Notes under the pieces: model-generated
Databases searched by the model: none
What the model was told of the DNA's origin: nothing
What the model saw: only the letters and a program-made list of their open reading frames with translations
Part shown: positions 23,715 to 46,053 of the stretch, in pieces
How the letters are laid out: every line of letters begins with the position of its first letter
How positions within the stretch are numbered: the stretch's first letter is position 1
Position numbers and translations under genes: made by a program
Assembly (NCBI RefSeq): GCF_001612765.1
Contig: NZ_BDBB01000041.1
Location: 23,566-87,565, forward strand
DNA length: 64,000 nucleotides
Source of the DNA: Nocardia arthritidis NBRC 100137
GTDB lineage: Bacteria; Actinomycetota; Actinomycetes; Mycobacteriales; Mycobacteriaceae
Reading direction: 5' to 3'

Positions 23715-25409
23715 ATGGCGGACAGTGGCCGAATGATGGCGCGAGAGCGAGCGCTCGGGATGATGCGGCAGGTGCCCGCGGTGTTACGCGGGCATCCGGT
23801 CACGGCGCGCTCCGTGGCGGCGATTGTCGCGGGACTGCTGCTGTTCGGCAGTTTTCCGCCCAGGCCGTGGTGGTTTCTCGCGCCGCTCGGCATCGCGATG
23901 CTCACCCTGGCCGTGCGCGGCGACGGTCGGCTGCGGGCGGGCTTCGGCTACGGATTGCTGACCGGACTGGCGTTTTTCGTGCCGCTGCTGCCCTGGACCG
24001 GCATTTACGTCGGGCCGCTGCCGTGGCTGGCGCTGTCCCTCGTCTGCGCGCTGTACCTGGGCGTCTTCGGTCTGCTCGGACGGCTCGTCGGCACGTTGCC
24101 CGGCTGGCCGCTGTGGGTGGCATCGGCCTGGACGGCGGCCGAATGGGGCAGATCCAGCTTCCCGTTCGGCGGGTTCCCGTGGGGGCGTTTGGCCTTCGGT
24201 CAGGCCGACGGCTGGTTCCTGTCGCTGGCAGCGGTCGGCGGCGCCCCGCTGGTCGGGTTCGCGGTGGCGCTGACCGGAACCGCTACGGCGGCGTTGGTCT
24301 CCCTGCTCCAGTCGTCGCTTACCCCCGAAGCCAGGCGCGAAACCGGCGTTGAGGAGACCGGTCCGCCCGGACCGGGCGCGGTGCGCGGGAGAGCGGCCCG
24401 ACTCGGATACGCCGCTGTGGCTTTCACCCTGCTCGTCATGCCGCTCACCGGTTTGCTGCTCCGATCCGCGCTGCCCGATCCGGACGTGGGCGACCGAACG
24501 GTCACGGTCGCGGCGATCCAGGGCAGCGTGCCGCGCCTCGGACTGGACTTCAACGCGCAACGGAGGGCCGTGCTGGACAACCACGTCCGGCGCACCGAAG
24601 AACTGGCCGACGAGGTGGCGGCGGGCCGCGCGCCGCGCCCCGATGTGGTGATCTGGCCGGAGAACTCCTCCGACATCGATCCGCTGCGCAACACCGACGC
24701 CGCCGCCCTGATCACCGCGGCCTCCGAGCGGATCGGCGCACCCATCCTGGTCGGTGCCGTGCTGATCAACCAGGACCGGACGACCACCAACTCGGTCATG
24801 GTGTGGAACGGCGCGGCGGGCCCGGGTGAGCGGCACGACAAGAAGATCATCCAGCCCTTCGGCGAATACCTCCCGATGCGGAGTTTTTTCCGGCTTTTCT
24901 CCGAATACGCCGATCGGGCGGGATATTTCGTACCGGGAAATGGTGACGGAGTTGTGCTCGCGGCGGGTATCGACATCGGTGTCGCGACGTGCTATGAAGT
25001 GGCTTTCGACCGGTCGTTCGAGGACGCGCTGCGCGCGGGTGCGCAGTTGCTCACCGTGCCGACGAACAACGCGACCTTCGGCGACAGCGAGATGACTTAT
25101 CAGCAACTGGCCATGTCTCGTATCCGTGCCGTCGAGCACGGCCGGGCGCTGGTCGTCGCGGCCACGTCGGGGGTGAGCGCCATTATCGGCGCCGACGGCG
25201 ATATCCGGCAGGAAACCGCGTTATTCGTGCCCGCCGCTCTGGTCGCGGAGCTTCCGTTGCGCGACCACACCACTCTCGCAACACGAATAGGGCCTGCCCC
25301 GGAGCGGATTTTCGTTATTCTGACGGCTGCCGCCGCGCTGGCCGCGGTCGCTCGGCGGCGAGTTGCGCGCAGGGCACTGCCGATGCCCGGTCTTGTCGGC
25401 GAACGCTAG
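23715..25409 (+). CDS. lnt: Apolipoprotein N-acyltransferase
   Basis: A 564-residue Lnt: about seven N-terminal and one C-terminal membrane helices around an extracytoplasmic nitrilase-like domain. The catalytic triad is visible as Glu in VVIWPENSSDIDPL, Lys in RHDKKIIQPFGEYLP and Cys in GVATCYEVAFDRSF. It transfers a third acyl chain to the N-terminal cysteine of lipoproteins. Alternative starts are ATG 23733 or 23736; none has a strong ribosome site. In mycobacteria Lnt is fused to or followed by polyprenol-phosphomannose synthase (Ppm1) next to rbpA; here no Ppm1 follows and an NRPS gene takes its place. Confidence 0.9.
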   Translation: MADSGRMMARERALGMMRQVPAVLRGHPVTARSVAAIVAGLLLFGSFPPRPWWFLAPLGIAMLTLAVRGDGRLRAGFGYGLLTGLAFFVPLLPWTGIYVGPLPWLALSLVCALYLGVFGLLGRLVGTLPGWPLWVASAWTAAEWGRSSFPFGGFPWGRLAFGQADGWFLSLAAVGGAPLVGFAVALTGTATAALVSLLQSSLTPEARRETGVEETGPPGPGAVRGRAARLGYAAVAFTLLVMPLTGLLLRSALPDPDVGDRTVTVAAIQGSVPRLGLDFNAQRRAVLDNHVRRTEELADEVAAGRAPRPDVVIWPENSSDIDPLRNTDAAALITAASERIGAPILVGAVLINQDRTTTNSVMVWNGAAGPGERHDKKIIQPFGEYLPMRSFFRLFSEYADRAGYFVPGNGDGVVLAAGIDIGVATCYEVAFDRSFEDALRAGAQLLTVPTNNATFGDSEMTYQQLAMSRIRAVEHGRALVVAATSGVSAIIGADGDIRQETALFVPAALVAELPLRDHTTLATRIGPAPERIFVILTAAAALAAVARRRVARRALPMPGLVGER

Positions 25410-25660
25410 CTTTTTCCCCGCCGACCCGACATTAACCGAACATTCGGTATGTTCTTGCCCCCATAGTCCCGGAAGTGAAGGTGTGTAATTAAGTTGCGCA
25501 CTGTTCGCCACGCAACATAGGCGATCGCCGGGGTACCATCGAACAGTCTGGTCAGGGCCCGTTTTGCTTCGGATCGCCCTAGTTGAGTCGCAATGTTTGC
25601 GGAAATGTAACCAACCAAAGTGGCCTTCTGCCAAGGACGTTGGATGTGACACAAATCCAA
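25406..25660 (-). CDS. Uncertain short ORF in AT-richer junction DNA
   Basis: An 84-codon frame (TTG start, convergent with lnt and overlapping its stop) with unusually balanced amino-acid composition for this genome: HIQRPWQKATLVGYISANIA and RSEAKRALTRLFDGTPAIA. The reading frame stays open a further 14 or so codons upstream (to about 25702) without a good start, so it could be the 3' remnant of a gene truncated when the NRPS block arrived. Codon use is less GC-rich than neighbours. I do not recognise the family, and it may be non-coding. Confidence 0.2.
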   Translation of the reverse strand: MDLCHIQRPWQKATLVGYISANIATQLGRSEAKRALTRLFDGTPAIAYVAWRTVRNLITHLHFRDYGGKNIPNVRLMSGRRGKS

Positions 25661-25788
25661 AACGTCGGCAATCCGGTTGATGCGACGCTCCGAATCATAG
25701 GGCGTGGATCACGTCCTACAGCTGGCGCGCGCGCTTGCTGGGGTGGTGCTCGGGGAGTTGCGTCAACAGCGGCAGAACGGAGTGATTG
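25410..25788. promoter_or_regulatory. AT-richer intergenic region upstream of the NRPS gene
   Basis: This 379-base gap is clearly less GC-rich than its surroundings. It contains the palindrome ACCGAA-CA-TTCGGT (25435-25448) and the separated inverted repeat GTTGCG...CGCAAC near 25493-25516. It must carry the NRPS promoter; no clear DtxR/IdeR box is visible. Confidence 0.5.
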
Positions 25789-39431
<13,643 letters not shown>

Positions 39432-39435
<4 letters not shown>

Positions 39436-40424
39436 GCTTCGCGGTGGAGGTAACCGGCCTGGTGAAGAACTACGGCCGGGTCCGCGTGCTGGACGAGGTC
39501 GACCTACGAATCCCGACCGGCACCATCATGGGACTGCTCGGCCCGAACGGCGCGGGTAAGACGACGACCGTGCGGATCGTCACCACGCTGCTGAAACCGT
39601 CCGCCGGGTCGGTGCGGGTAGCGGGGATCGACGTGCTGCGCGATCCCGCGGCGGCGCGCAAACGGATCGGCCTGTCCGGCCAGTACGCGGCCGTCGACGC
39701 CAACCTGTCCGGCTACGAGAACCTGCGCATGGTGGCCCGGCTGTACGGGATGTCCCCGCGCCATGCGTCCGCCCGGGCCGCCGAACTGCTCGACGTCCTC
39801 GGGCTCGACTACGCCGCGCATCGCAGGGCCGGAACCTACTCCGGTGGCATGGCCCGGCGGCTCGACCTCGCCGGTGCGCTGGTCGCCCGGCCCGCCGTGG
39901 TGGTGCTGGACGAGCCGACCACCGGTTTGGACCCGCGCGGCAGGCTGGATATGTGGCGGGTGATCGGCGAGCTCGTCGACGACGGGACCACGGTGCTGCT
40001 CACCACGCAGTATCTCGAAGAGGCCGACCTGCTGGCCGACCGCATCACCGTGATCGACCACGGGCGGGTCATCGCCCGCGGCTCGGCCGACGAGCTGAAG
40101 ACCTCGATCGGCGGCGATCGCCTCACCGTCACCCTGGCCGCCGGCCAGGCCGCCGAGCCCGCGCTGGTCGTACTGGCGCAGATCGGCGTCGGCGAGCCCG
40201 GCCACGAGGCGGGCACGGACGAAGTGTCGGTGGTGGTCGGCGATGGTTCGCGCACCATGGTGGAGGCGCTGCGCAGGCTCGACGACGCGGGTGTCTGCGT
40301 GGTCGACGCGAACGTGCACCGGCCCAGCCTCGACGACGTATTCCTTTCCCTCACCGGCAAACCGGGCGGCGCGCCCGCCACGGAACCGGAGACCGACGAC
40401 GTACAAGAGGAGATCATGTCGTGA
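39432..40424 (+). CDS. ABC exporter ATPase, DrrA-like
   Basis: A 330-residue ATPase of the daunorubicin-resistance type: Walker A GPNGAGKTTTVRI, signature YSGGMARRLDLA, Walker B PAVVVLDEPTTGLDPRG, H-loop region TTQYLEEADLLADRI, and the DrrA-type C-terminal extension (about 220-330) ending with LDDVFLSLTGKPGG. It starts with GTG overlapping the NRPS stop (GTGA), so it is translationally coupled to the synthetase and almost certainly exports its product together with the permease that follows, with which it also overlaps by four bases. Confidence 0.93.
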
Positions 40425-41296
40425 GCACGGCAATGGTGGGGGAGGCGACCCCGAAGGCGGAGCCGGAGCCGAGAAAAGCCGCGACGCAGCAGAATTCCGG
40501 CCCGCGCCTGCGGCTGTTCCGGGACAGCGCGATCGTCGCCCACCGTAATCTGCTGACCATCCTGCGCGTGCCAACGCTGCTGGTGACCGCCACGATCCAG
40601 CCGCTGATGTTCGTTTTCCTGTTCGCCTACATCTTCGGCGCCTCGCTGGGCGGGGGCCAGTACCGGGAATTCCTGCTCGCCGGCATCTTCACCCAGACCG
40701 TCGCGTTCAATGCCGCGTTCACCACCGTCGGCCTGGCCGGGGACCTGCAGAAGGGCATCATCGACCGGATGCGGGCGCTGCCGATGTCGCGGCTGGCGGT
40801 GCTGATGGGCCGCACGCTGTCGGACCTCGTGGTGAACATCCTGAGCCTGGCGGTGATGGTCGGGTGCGGGTACGTGGTCGGCTGGCGCATTCACGGCAGC
40901 GTCACCGATGCCGTGCTGGCGTTCGCGGTGATCCTGCTGTTCGCGTTCGCGATGTCCTGGATCGGCGCGCTGACCGGCTTGCTGTCACCGACCGTCGAGG
41001 TGGCGCAGAGCGCCGGGCTGATCTGGCTGTTCCCGCTGACGTTCATCTCCTCGGCGTTCATCTCGGCCGAGACCCTGCCCGGCCCGCTGCGCACGATCGC
41101 CGAGTGGAATCCGATCACCGCGGTCTCGGCGGCGGGACGCAAGCTGTTCGACAACGACTCGCCGCCCACGTTCGTCCCGCCCACCGGCTGGGCCGCCGAC
41201 CACTGCGTCGAATACGCGGTGGCCTGCTCGGTGGCGATCCTCGTGGTCGCCGTGCCGCTGGCGCTGCTGCGCTACCGGAAGGTGGCCAGTCGCTGA
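40421..41296 (+). CDS. ABC exporter permease, DrrB-like
   Basis: A 291-residue ABC-2 type permease with six membrane helices. After a charged cytoplasmic leader (to about residue 40) it shows LLTILRVPTLLVTATIQPLMFVFLFAYIFG, the conserved GIIDRMRALPMSRLAVLMGRTLSDLV coupling segment and PLTFISSAFISAETLPGPLRTIAEWNPITAV. GTG start overlaps the ATPase stop. With the ATPase it forms a DrrAB-type efflux system for the NRPS product. A strong terminator follows 18 bases after its stop, marking the right border of the biosynthetic unit. Confidence 0.92.
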   Translation: MSTAMVGEATPKAEPEPRKAATQQNSGPRLRLFRDSAIVAHRNLLTILRVPTLLVTATIQPLMFVFLFAYIFGASLGGGQYREFLLAGIFTQTVAFNAAFTTVGLAGDLQKGIIDRMRALPMSRLAVLMGRTLSDLVVNILSLAVMVGCGYVVGWRIHGSVTDAVLAFAVILLFAFAMSWIGALTGLLSPTVEVAQSAGLIWLFPLTFISSAFISAETLPGPLRTIAEWNPITAVSAAGRKLFDNDSPPTFVPPTGWAADHCVEYAVACSVAILVVAVPLALLRYRKVASR

Positions 41297-41313
41297 CCGG
41301 CGCGCGAGACGTG

Positions 41314-41349
41314 AACGGCCGCCGCATCCGACGATGCGGCGGCCGTTTT
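41314..41349. terminator. Bidirectional terminator between the NRPS-ABC operon and rbpA
   Basis: Perfect 15-base-pair stem (41314-41328 with 41333-41347) around the tetraloop CGAC, flanked by AA on the left and TTTT on the right so that it can serve both converging operons. Confidence 0.88.
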
Positions 41350-41366
41350 CCGTGAAGCGCGGACCG

Positions 41367-41702
41367 TCAGGCGCGGCGGCGGGTCTTGAGCAGTTCGAGG
41401 CGCTCCTTGAGCAGCTCCTCGAGCTCCTCCTTGCTGCGACGCTCCAGCAGCATGTCCCAGTGTGTGCGCGGCGGCTTGACCTTCTTGGTCTCCTGGCTGG
41501 TGCCCTCGATCAGCACGCCCTCCTGGCCGTTGCGGCACAGCCAGGTCGGCGGGATCTCGGCGTCGTCGGCGAAGGGAACGTCGAATTCCTCGCCGTTGTC
41601 GGTCCGGTACCGGGCGATCCGACGCGGAGCCAGGTCGTGGTCGCGATCGGTCTCGTAGCTCACCGCTCCGAGCCGACTGCCTCGGAGTACGCGATCTGCC
41701 AT
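41367..41702 (-). CDS. rbpA: RNA polymerase-binding protein RbpA
   Basis: A 111-residue RbpA, the actinobacterial transcription factor that binds the primary sigma factor and stabilises open complexes. The sequence matches along its length: MADRVLRGSRLGAVSYETDRDHDLAPR (N-terminal tail and core start), then YRTDNGEEFDVPFADDAEIPPTW, the CRNGQEGVLIEG core and the C-terminal sigma-interaction helix THWDMLLERRSKEELEELLKERLELLK. The ATG at 41702 is the family start. In mycobacteria it lies beside ppm1 (Rv2051c); here its convergent neighbour is the NRPS exporter. Confidence 0.95.
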   Translation of the reverse strand: MADRVLRGSRLGAVSYETDRDHDLAPRRIARYRTDNGEEFDVPFADDAEIPPTWLCRNGQEGVLIEGTSQETKKVKPPRTHWDMLLERRSKEELEELLKERLELLKTRRRA

Positions 41703-41948
41703 GGTGTGCCTCTCCCTGTGTGCTCGAGTCTTCGTGCGCTGCGACCGTGTCCGCACGAGTGCGCGGGGGCACCCGCCGGACCTTACGTACAACGATCGGG
41801 CCTGCGCCGATAGTTCCCGACGCGGCCGCGGTGAACCGTTCCATTGTAGTGCCCGCGTCGCGCGGGCCTCGCCACGCCCGATGCCGGGTGATTCGCGCCG
41901 GGGGTCGCTGAGCGGACAGCGGGTGGGGAGCGATTAGTGTTCTGCGTC

Positions 41949-42269
41949 ATGTCGCGCCGCTTGTCCTGCCAGTGGTGTGGGCGGGAGATCGTGGAATCGG
42001 AGGCCGGCCGCCGTCGCCGGTACTGCCGCCAGTCCTGTCGCCAACGCGCCTACGAACATCGCAACAGCTTGAAGGGGACCGGAATTCCCGACGACGCGGT
42101 TGTGCTCAGTGCCCAGGAGGCCGCCGACCTGGCCGATCGCTGGTTCGCGGCCCGCTGCGCCGCCGAGGACGTCGCCACCGCCATCGGGGAGGGCGCGACG
42201 CCCGAGGAGTTGGCCGCGCTCGGCCGGACTCTGGTCGCGCTCACCCGTGAGGCGGAACGTCTGCGCTGA
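41949..42269 (+). CDS. Small zinc-ribbon protein
   Basis: A 106-residue protein with an N-terminal CxxC...CxxxC knuckle, LSCQWCGREIVESEAGRRRRYCRQSCRQRAYEHR, that resembles the short zinc ribbons of actinobacterial DNA-associated proteins, followed by a helical half (SAQEAADLADRWFAARCAAEDVATAIGEG). Function unknown; probably conserved in the order. TAGTGT eight bases before the ATG suggests a leaderless message. Its last 29 bases overlap the convergent membrane-protein gene. Confidence 0.75.
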   Translation: MSRRLSCQWCGREIVESEAGRRRRYCRQSCRQRAYEHRNSLKGTGIPDDAVVLSAQEAADLADRWFAARCAAEDVATAIGEGATPEELAALGRTLVALTREAERLR

Positions 42270-43320
42270 CCGGCCCCGCTGCCGTGCGGCGGTGTGCGGC
42301 GCCGGTATCGCGGTGGCGGAGAAACACCGCACCGAGCAGTGCTCCGACGGTCGCGACGAGCCCGCTCGCCGCGAGCCAGGTGGCCGGGTCCGGATGGACC
42401 AGCGACTGAGCGCGCATCGCCTGCCAGAAGACCAGCGCCAGCAGACCGGCGTACCCCGCCGCGAACACACCCACGACGGCCGCGCGGGCGCGTTCCGGAC
42501 GCAGCCAGCGGTAGCGCGGCGCGAGCCAGGCGAGGGTGACAGCCACCACCAGCAGTACCTGGATGCCGTGCAGTCCGACGAAGTGCGGAACGCGCAGGTC
42601 ACCGCCGACGGTGCTCCAGTGCGTAATCGGCATGCCGCCCATGGCGTCGCGCGGCGCGAGCTCGCCCGGATCGGCGACGACCGTGTGCCCCGCGGCCAAT
42701 TCGACGATCCGCCCGGCGCTGTCGCGCACGAGCTGCTTTCCGGTGAAACCCATCAGGTAGCCCAGCGCCATGCCGACGACGGCCAGCGCCAGGCCGGCAT
42801 GGATGGCCCGCGCCGTCGGGCGGTCCACCAACCGCTGCCAGGCCAGGATCAGCACGATGAGCAAGTTGGCGAGGAACAGGCCGGGCACGCCGGAGGCAAA
42901 GACCACCTGACCGATCGAGTTCACCGGGTCGTCCTCGGTGTTGAAGTGGCTGAATGTGCCGCGGGCCGCCTGCAATACGATGAAACCGACATCGATGAAC
43001 CCGGTCACCGCGAACACCGTGCCGAGCCACCAGGTGGCGCGGCTTCGCTTGTGCGGCAACGACAGTAGCCACGCCAGGGTGAGACTGTAGAGGAAGAACG
43101 CGAGGCCGAACTTCATCGGCTTGAGCCATACCGACTCGCCGAGCAGCTCGCGGTCGTCGACCAGCATCGCCGCGAGGGAGAACAGGACGAGCGCGGCCAT
43201 CGCGGCCACTGTGCCGAGTAGCGGACGGTGCAGCCGCGCGCCTGCCGCCTTCGTGCCCGCCCGCGGCCGCGGCGCCGACGATCGGTCCTGGGCCACGGTG
43301 GCGAAATGTGTTGTGGACAT
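42241..43320 (-). CDS. Multi-pass membrane protein of unknown function
   Basis: A 359-residue protein with about eight or nine hydrophobic helices (for example LLGTVAAMAALVLFSLAAMLV, VFFASGVPGLFLANLLIVLILAW-like VFASGVPGLFLANLLIVLILAW, IHAGLALAVVGMALGYLMG, VPHFVGLHGIQVLLVVAVTLAWLA). Conserved-looking polar motifs inside the membrane, GARD-free but with THWSTVGGDLRVPHFVGLHGIQ, suggest ligand or proton handling. I do not recognise the family; similar uncharacterised proteins occur in Nocardia and Rhodococcus. No promoter or operon partner is evident. Confidence 0.72.
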   Translation of the reverse strand: MSTTHFATVAQDRSSAPRPRAGTKAAGARLHRPLLGTVAAMAALVLFSLAAMLVDDRELLGESVWLKPMKFGLAFFLYSLTLAWLLSLPHKRSRATWWLGTVFAVTGFIDVGFIVLQAARGTFSHFNTEDDPVNSIGQVVFASGVPGLFLANLLIVLILAWQRLVDRPTARAIHAGLALAVVGMALGYLMGFTGKQLVRDSAGRIVELAAGHTVVADPGELAPRDAMGGMPITHWSTVGGDLRVPHFVGLHGIQVLLVVAVTLAWLAPRYRWLRPERARAAVVGVFAAGYAGLLALVFWQAMRAQSLVHPDPATWLAASGLVATVGALLGAVFLRHRDTGAAHRRTAAGPVSADVPPHG

Positions 43321-43475
43321 GAACCGAAAGTAGGAATCGCGGACGCCGTGTGGCGTCCCGCCGCGGCGCTATTCACGTCTAGTACTTCGGTACCGGGTCG
43401 CTTTCGCGGACGCTACCGCAGGGGGCGGCGGAACAAGTGCCGCCGGCAGGTCTTGACGGCGAGAGGAACAGAATC

Positions 43476-43507
43476 GGGCCGCGAACGCGTCGTCGCGTTC
43501 GCGGCCC
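43476..43507 (-). terminator. Terminator downstream of the M23 peptidase gene
   Basis: Perfect 14-base-pair stem (43476-43489 with 43494-43507) with a TCGT loop, 68 bases beyond the peptidase stop in its direction of transcription. On the minus strand it is followed by GATTCTGTT, a weak U-rich tail. Confidence 0.7.
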
Positions 43508-43575
43508 GTCGCGGGTGACGGCACTGTCGCCGAGTTCATTCGCGAGCCCCTCATGTCCCGCGAGAAGGACCGGGA

Positions 43576-44286
43576 TCAGTCCTCGGAGGCATGCCCGACG
43601 TCGATGCCGCGCTCGGCCAGCCAGGGCTGCGGATCGATCTTCACGCCGTCGGGCAGATGGACTTCGTAGTGCAGGTGCGGGCCGGTGGAGTTGCCCCGGT
43701 TGCCGACCGTCGCGATGACATCGCCCGCGCGGACCGGCTGGCCGACGTCGACGAGGATGTCGTTGACGTGGCCGTAGACGCCGACGGTGCCGTCGTCCTG
43801 TTGCACGCGCACCCACAGACCGAAGCCGGAGGCGGGACCGGCCTCGATCACGACGCCGTCGGTGACCGTGGCGATCGGCGCGCCGAGCGGGTCACCGAAA
43901 TCCAGGCCGGCGTGCATCGCGCCCCAGCGCGCGCCGAAATTCGACGTGAGCACACCGGCAACGGGGCGGACGGTCTTCGGGCGGGTGAACTCCTGCGCGA
44001 CGCGGTTCGGATCCCAGGGAACCGGCGCTGCCTGCGGCGCGGGGCCGACGGGCGGGGTGAAGAGGGCGAACTGCGCTGTGCCCTCGGCCGGACGGATCTC
44101 GCCCGAGGCGATCTTCCCAGCCACGAGCCGGGCGGACGCGTCGGTGTCCGGGTCCTGCTGGGCTGCGGCGAGGATGCCGAAGGAGGCGGCGACGACCGCG
44201 GAGGCGGCGGCCACTCGGGTGACGGTGCGGTCGCGGCGCAATCGGGTCACGCCGCGACGGATCGGTAACGGAAAGGTCACGGGCAT
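43576..44286 (-). CDS. M23 family metallopeptidase (LytM-like)
   Basis: A 236-residue secreted or membrane-anchored endopeptidase. After an arginine-rich start, residues about 22-42 form a hydrophobic signal/anchor (VTRVAAASAVVAASFGILAAAQ). The catalytic domain has the zinc ligands in GAMHAGLDFGDPLGAPI (HxxxD) and the HLH of NSTGPHLHYEVHLPDG, with VYGHVNDILVDVGQPVRAGDVIATVGNRG between. Such enzymes cut peptidoglycan cross-links or control Rpf-like remodelling. TACGTT lies seven bases before the ATG. The divergent gap to the ArsR gene contains a stable 9-bp stem (44355-44412). Confidence 0.88.
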   Translation of the reverse strand: MPVTFPLPIRRGVTRLRRDRTVTRVAAASAVVAASFGILAAAQQDPDTDASARLVAGKIASGEIRPAEGTAQFALFTPPVGPAPQAAPVPWDPNRVAQEFTRPKTVRPVAGVLTSNFGARWGAMHAGLDFGDPLGAPIATVTDGVVIEAGPASGFGLWVRVQQDDGTVGVYGHVNDILVDVGQPVRAGDVIATVGNRGNSTGPHLHYEVHLPDGVKIDPQPWLAERGIDVGHASED

Positions 44287-44470
44287 GGAGTCGAACGTAC
44301 GATAGCTGCCGCTCCGGTCCGCTATCTTGTGGCAACCATCACCGGAGGTAAAAGCCCAGCTCGACGGTCACGGCAAGGTAACGACATGTGGTCGTCGCTC
44401 ACGCGAGCTGGGGATATGGCGCCTTTCCCAGGAGTTGACCGGTGAAACGCCGGGCGCCCACACTGTGTGA

Positions 44471-44791
44471 GTGGCGACTAATGGAGTTCATGCCTTGACG
44501 GCGCTTGCGGACCCGACCCGCCGCGCGATCTTCGAGGCATTGCCGCAGGCCGCACGCTCGGTCGGCGAACTCGCGCACGAAGTCGGTGTGACCAGTTCGG
44601 CGGTCTCCCAGCATCTGCGTGTGCTGCGCGATGCGCGGTTGGTCATGATGCGTCCGGAAGGCAACCGGCGGTTGTATTCGCTGGACCCGCGCGGGCTCGC
44701 CGACGCCCGCGACTACCTGGAGCAGTTCTGGCCGAGTGCGCTCGCTTCCTATTCCGCGGCGCTGAGGACCGCAGCGACGGCGAACGCCTGA
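44471..44791 (+). CDS. ArsR family transcriptional regulator
   Basis: A 106-residue winged-helix protein: HALTALADPTRRAIFEALPQAARSVGELAHEVGVTSSAVSQHLRVLRDARLVMMRPEGNRRLYSLDPRGL is a complete ArsR HTH. Metal-binding cysteines (ELCVCDL) are absent, so it is of the metal-independent ArsR subgroup often controlling SRPBCC or other enzymes. The GTG start is immediately preceded by the palindrome CACACTGTGTG (44458-44468), a possible autoregulatory site. No obvious target gene follows on the same strand. Confidence 0.87.
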   Translation: MATNGVHALTALADPTRRAIFEALPQAARSVGELAHEVGVTSSAVSQHLRVLRDARLVMMRPEGNRRLYSLDPRGLADARDYLEQFWPSALASYSAALRTAATANA

Positions 44792-44853
44792 CCAGAGGAG
44801 GCGGGCGCCGCGATCGCATCGAGGACGGCGTCGGGACGGCGGCGCGGGGGCGG

Positions 44854-45840
44854 TCAGCCGACGCGTCGATACGCGGCCTTACGGCGGTCGGAGCCCGTGC
44901 CGGGCCAGTTGCGCTTGCTCAGCTGCTTGTCGACGGCGTTGATCACTTCGGTGACCCCGATCTGCAGCAGACCCGGGTCGGGGGCGTCGGCGTCCGGGTC
45001 GCCGACGTGGCCGGTCCACAGCACCGCGTGCCGGCCGAGCAGGTGCGCGGGCGGGCCGGCCCGCCGTGGCGGAGTGGGGCCGAACAGCAGAACGGTGCGG
45101 GTGCCGAACGCCGTGGCCAGGCCTACGACCCCGGTGTCGCCGCAGATCACCAGGGCGGCCTCGGCGACGGTGGCGGCCAGATCGATGAGATTCTGCTCTC
45201 CGGCGAGCACCCGGCCGACGGGCAGCCCCGCCCGGGCGGCGATGCCCAGCGCGAGCTGGCGTTCGTACTCGTCGCCGGTGAGGACCACTTCGCGCCCGAG
45301 CATCAACAGGTGCCGGACCACCGCGGCGAAACGATCCGGCGGCCAGCGGCGGGCCGGTGCGCCCGCGCCGACGTGCACGACCACACAGTCGCGGCGGCTG
45401 GTCGTCGACACCGGTGGAACCAGTCCGAGATTGCGGCGATCCGCTCCGATGCCGCCGTATTCCAGCAGATGACACCAGCGGTCCACCTCATGCATGTCGG
45501 GTTCCCATTCCGGGCCGGACAGCTCGGGGAACGCGGCGTTGCGAAAGGAGAGGATGCGTCCGGGCCGGGTCTTGGACAGCGCGACGATGCTGTCGGCGCC
45601 CGCGCCGTGCAGGTTGACCGCCAACTCCGGAGGAGGCGCGTCCCAGCGGAGGGTGCTCGGATCGGTGGTGGGCACCAGCGCGTCGACCGAGGCGATCAGA
45701 TCGACGATCGGCTTCAGCCGCTGCGGTGCCGCCAAAACGATGCGATCGTGCGGTTTGGCCCGGCGCAGGGCGCGGAGAGCCGGGACCGCGGTGAGTAGGT
45801 CACCCAGCCCACGCGCCTGCAACACGAGCAGAACCGCCAC
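44854..45840 (-). CDS. Glycosyltransferase family 9 (heptosyltransferase-like)
   Basis: A 328-residue GT-B fold protein of family GT9. The N-terminal domain begins VLLVLQARGLGDLLTAVPALRALRRAKP, the loop that carries the catalytic aspartate in heptosyltransferases (GLGD); the C-terminal donor site has VVVHVGAGAPARRWPPDRF, LTGDEYERQL and LVICGDTGVVGLATAFGTRTVLLFGPTPP. In actinobacteria without LPS such enzymes likely modify other envelope glycans. GTG start after AGGAG. No other glycan genes are near. Confidence 0.87.
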   Translation of the reverse strand: MAVLLVLQARGLGDLLTAVPALRALRRAKPHDRIVLAAPQRLKPIVDLIASVDALVPTTDPSTLRWDAPPPELAVNLHGAGADSIVALSKTRPGRILSFRNAAFPELSGPEWEPDMHEVDRWCHLLEYGGIGADRRNLGLVPPVSTTSRRDCVVVHVGAGAPARRWPPDRFAAVVRHLLMLGREVVLTGDEYERQLALGIAARAGLPVGRVLAGEQNLIDLAATVAEAALVICGDTGVVGLATAFGTRTVLLFGPTPPRRAGPPAHLLGRHAVLWTGHVGDPDADAPDPGLLQIGVTEVINAVDKQLSKRNWPGTGSDRRKAAYRRVG

Positions 45841-46053
45841 CCTCTTCTCCTAGCCACCCGAGTCTCACCGAACCCCGACCCACCCGTTCACCCCCGGGGG
45901 CGCCAACGAAGAGTCACTCAGTGATGACTACCCGACCGTCCGGGCGGCGAAACGTGAACTCCGGGCAACGCCGCGGTACCGGCCGATCCAGCGAGTTGCG
46001 GCCCACCGGGCAAATGGTCAGAAAACTCTAGGGGAGAGCTATAGCATCAAGGT

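Noticed and set aside
22882..23736. 284-codon ORF across the gap before lnt
   Set aside because: Starts inside the amidohydrolase gene and has an arginine/serine-rich shadow composition.
44287..44470. c-di-AMP (ydaO-type) riboswitch upstream of the M23 peptidase
   Set aside because: A stem exists, but the conserved sequence blocks of that riboswitch class could not be found by eye.
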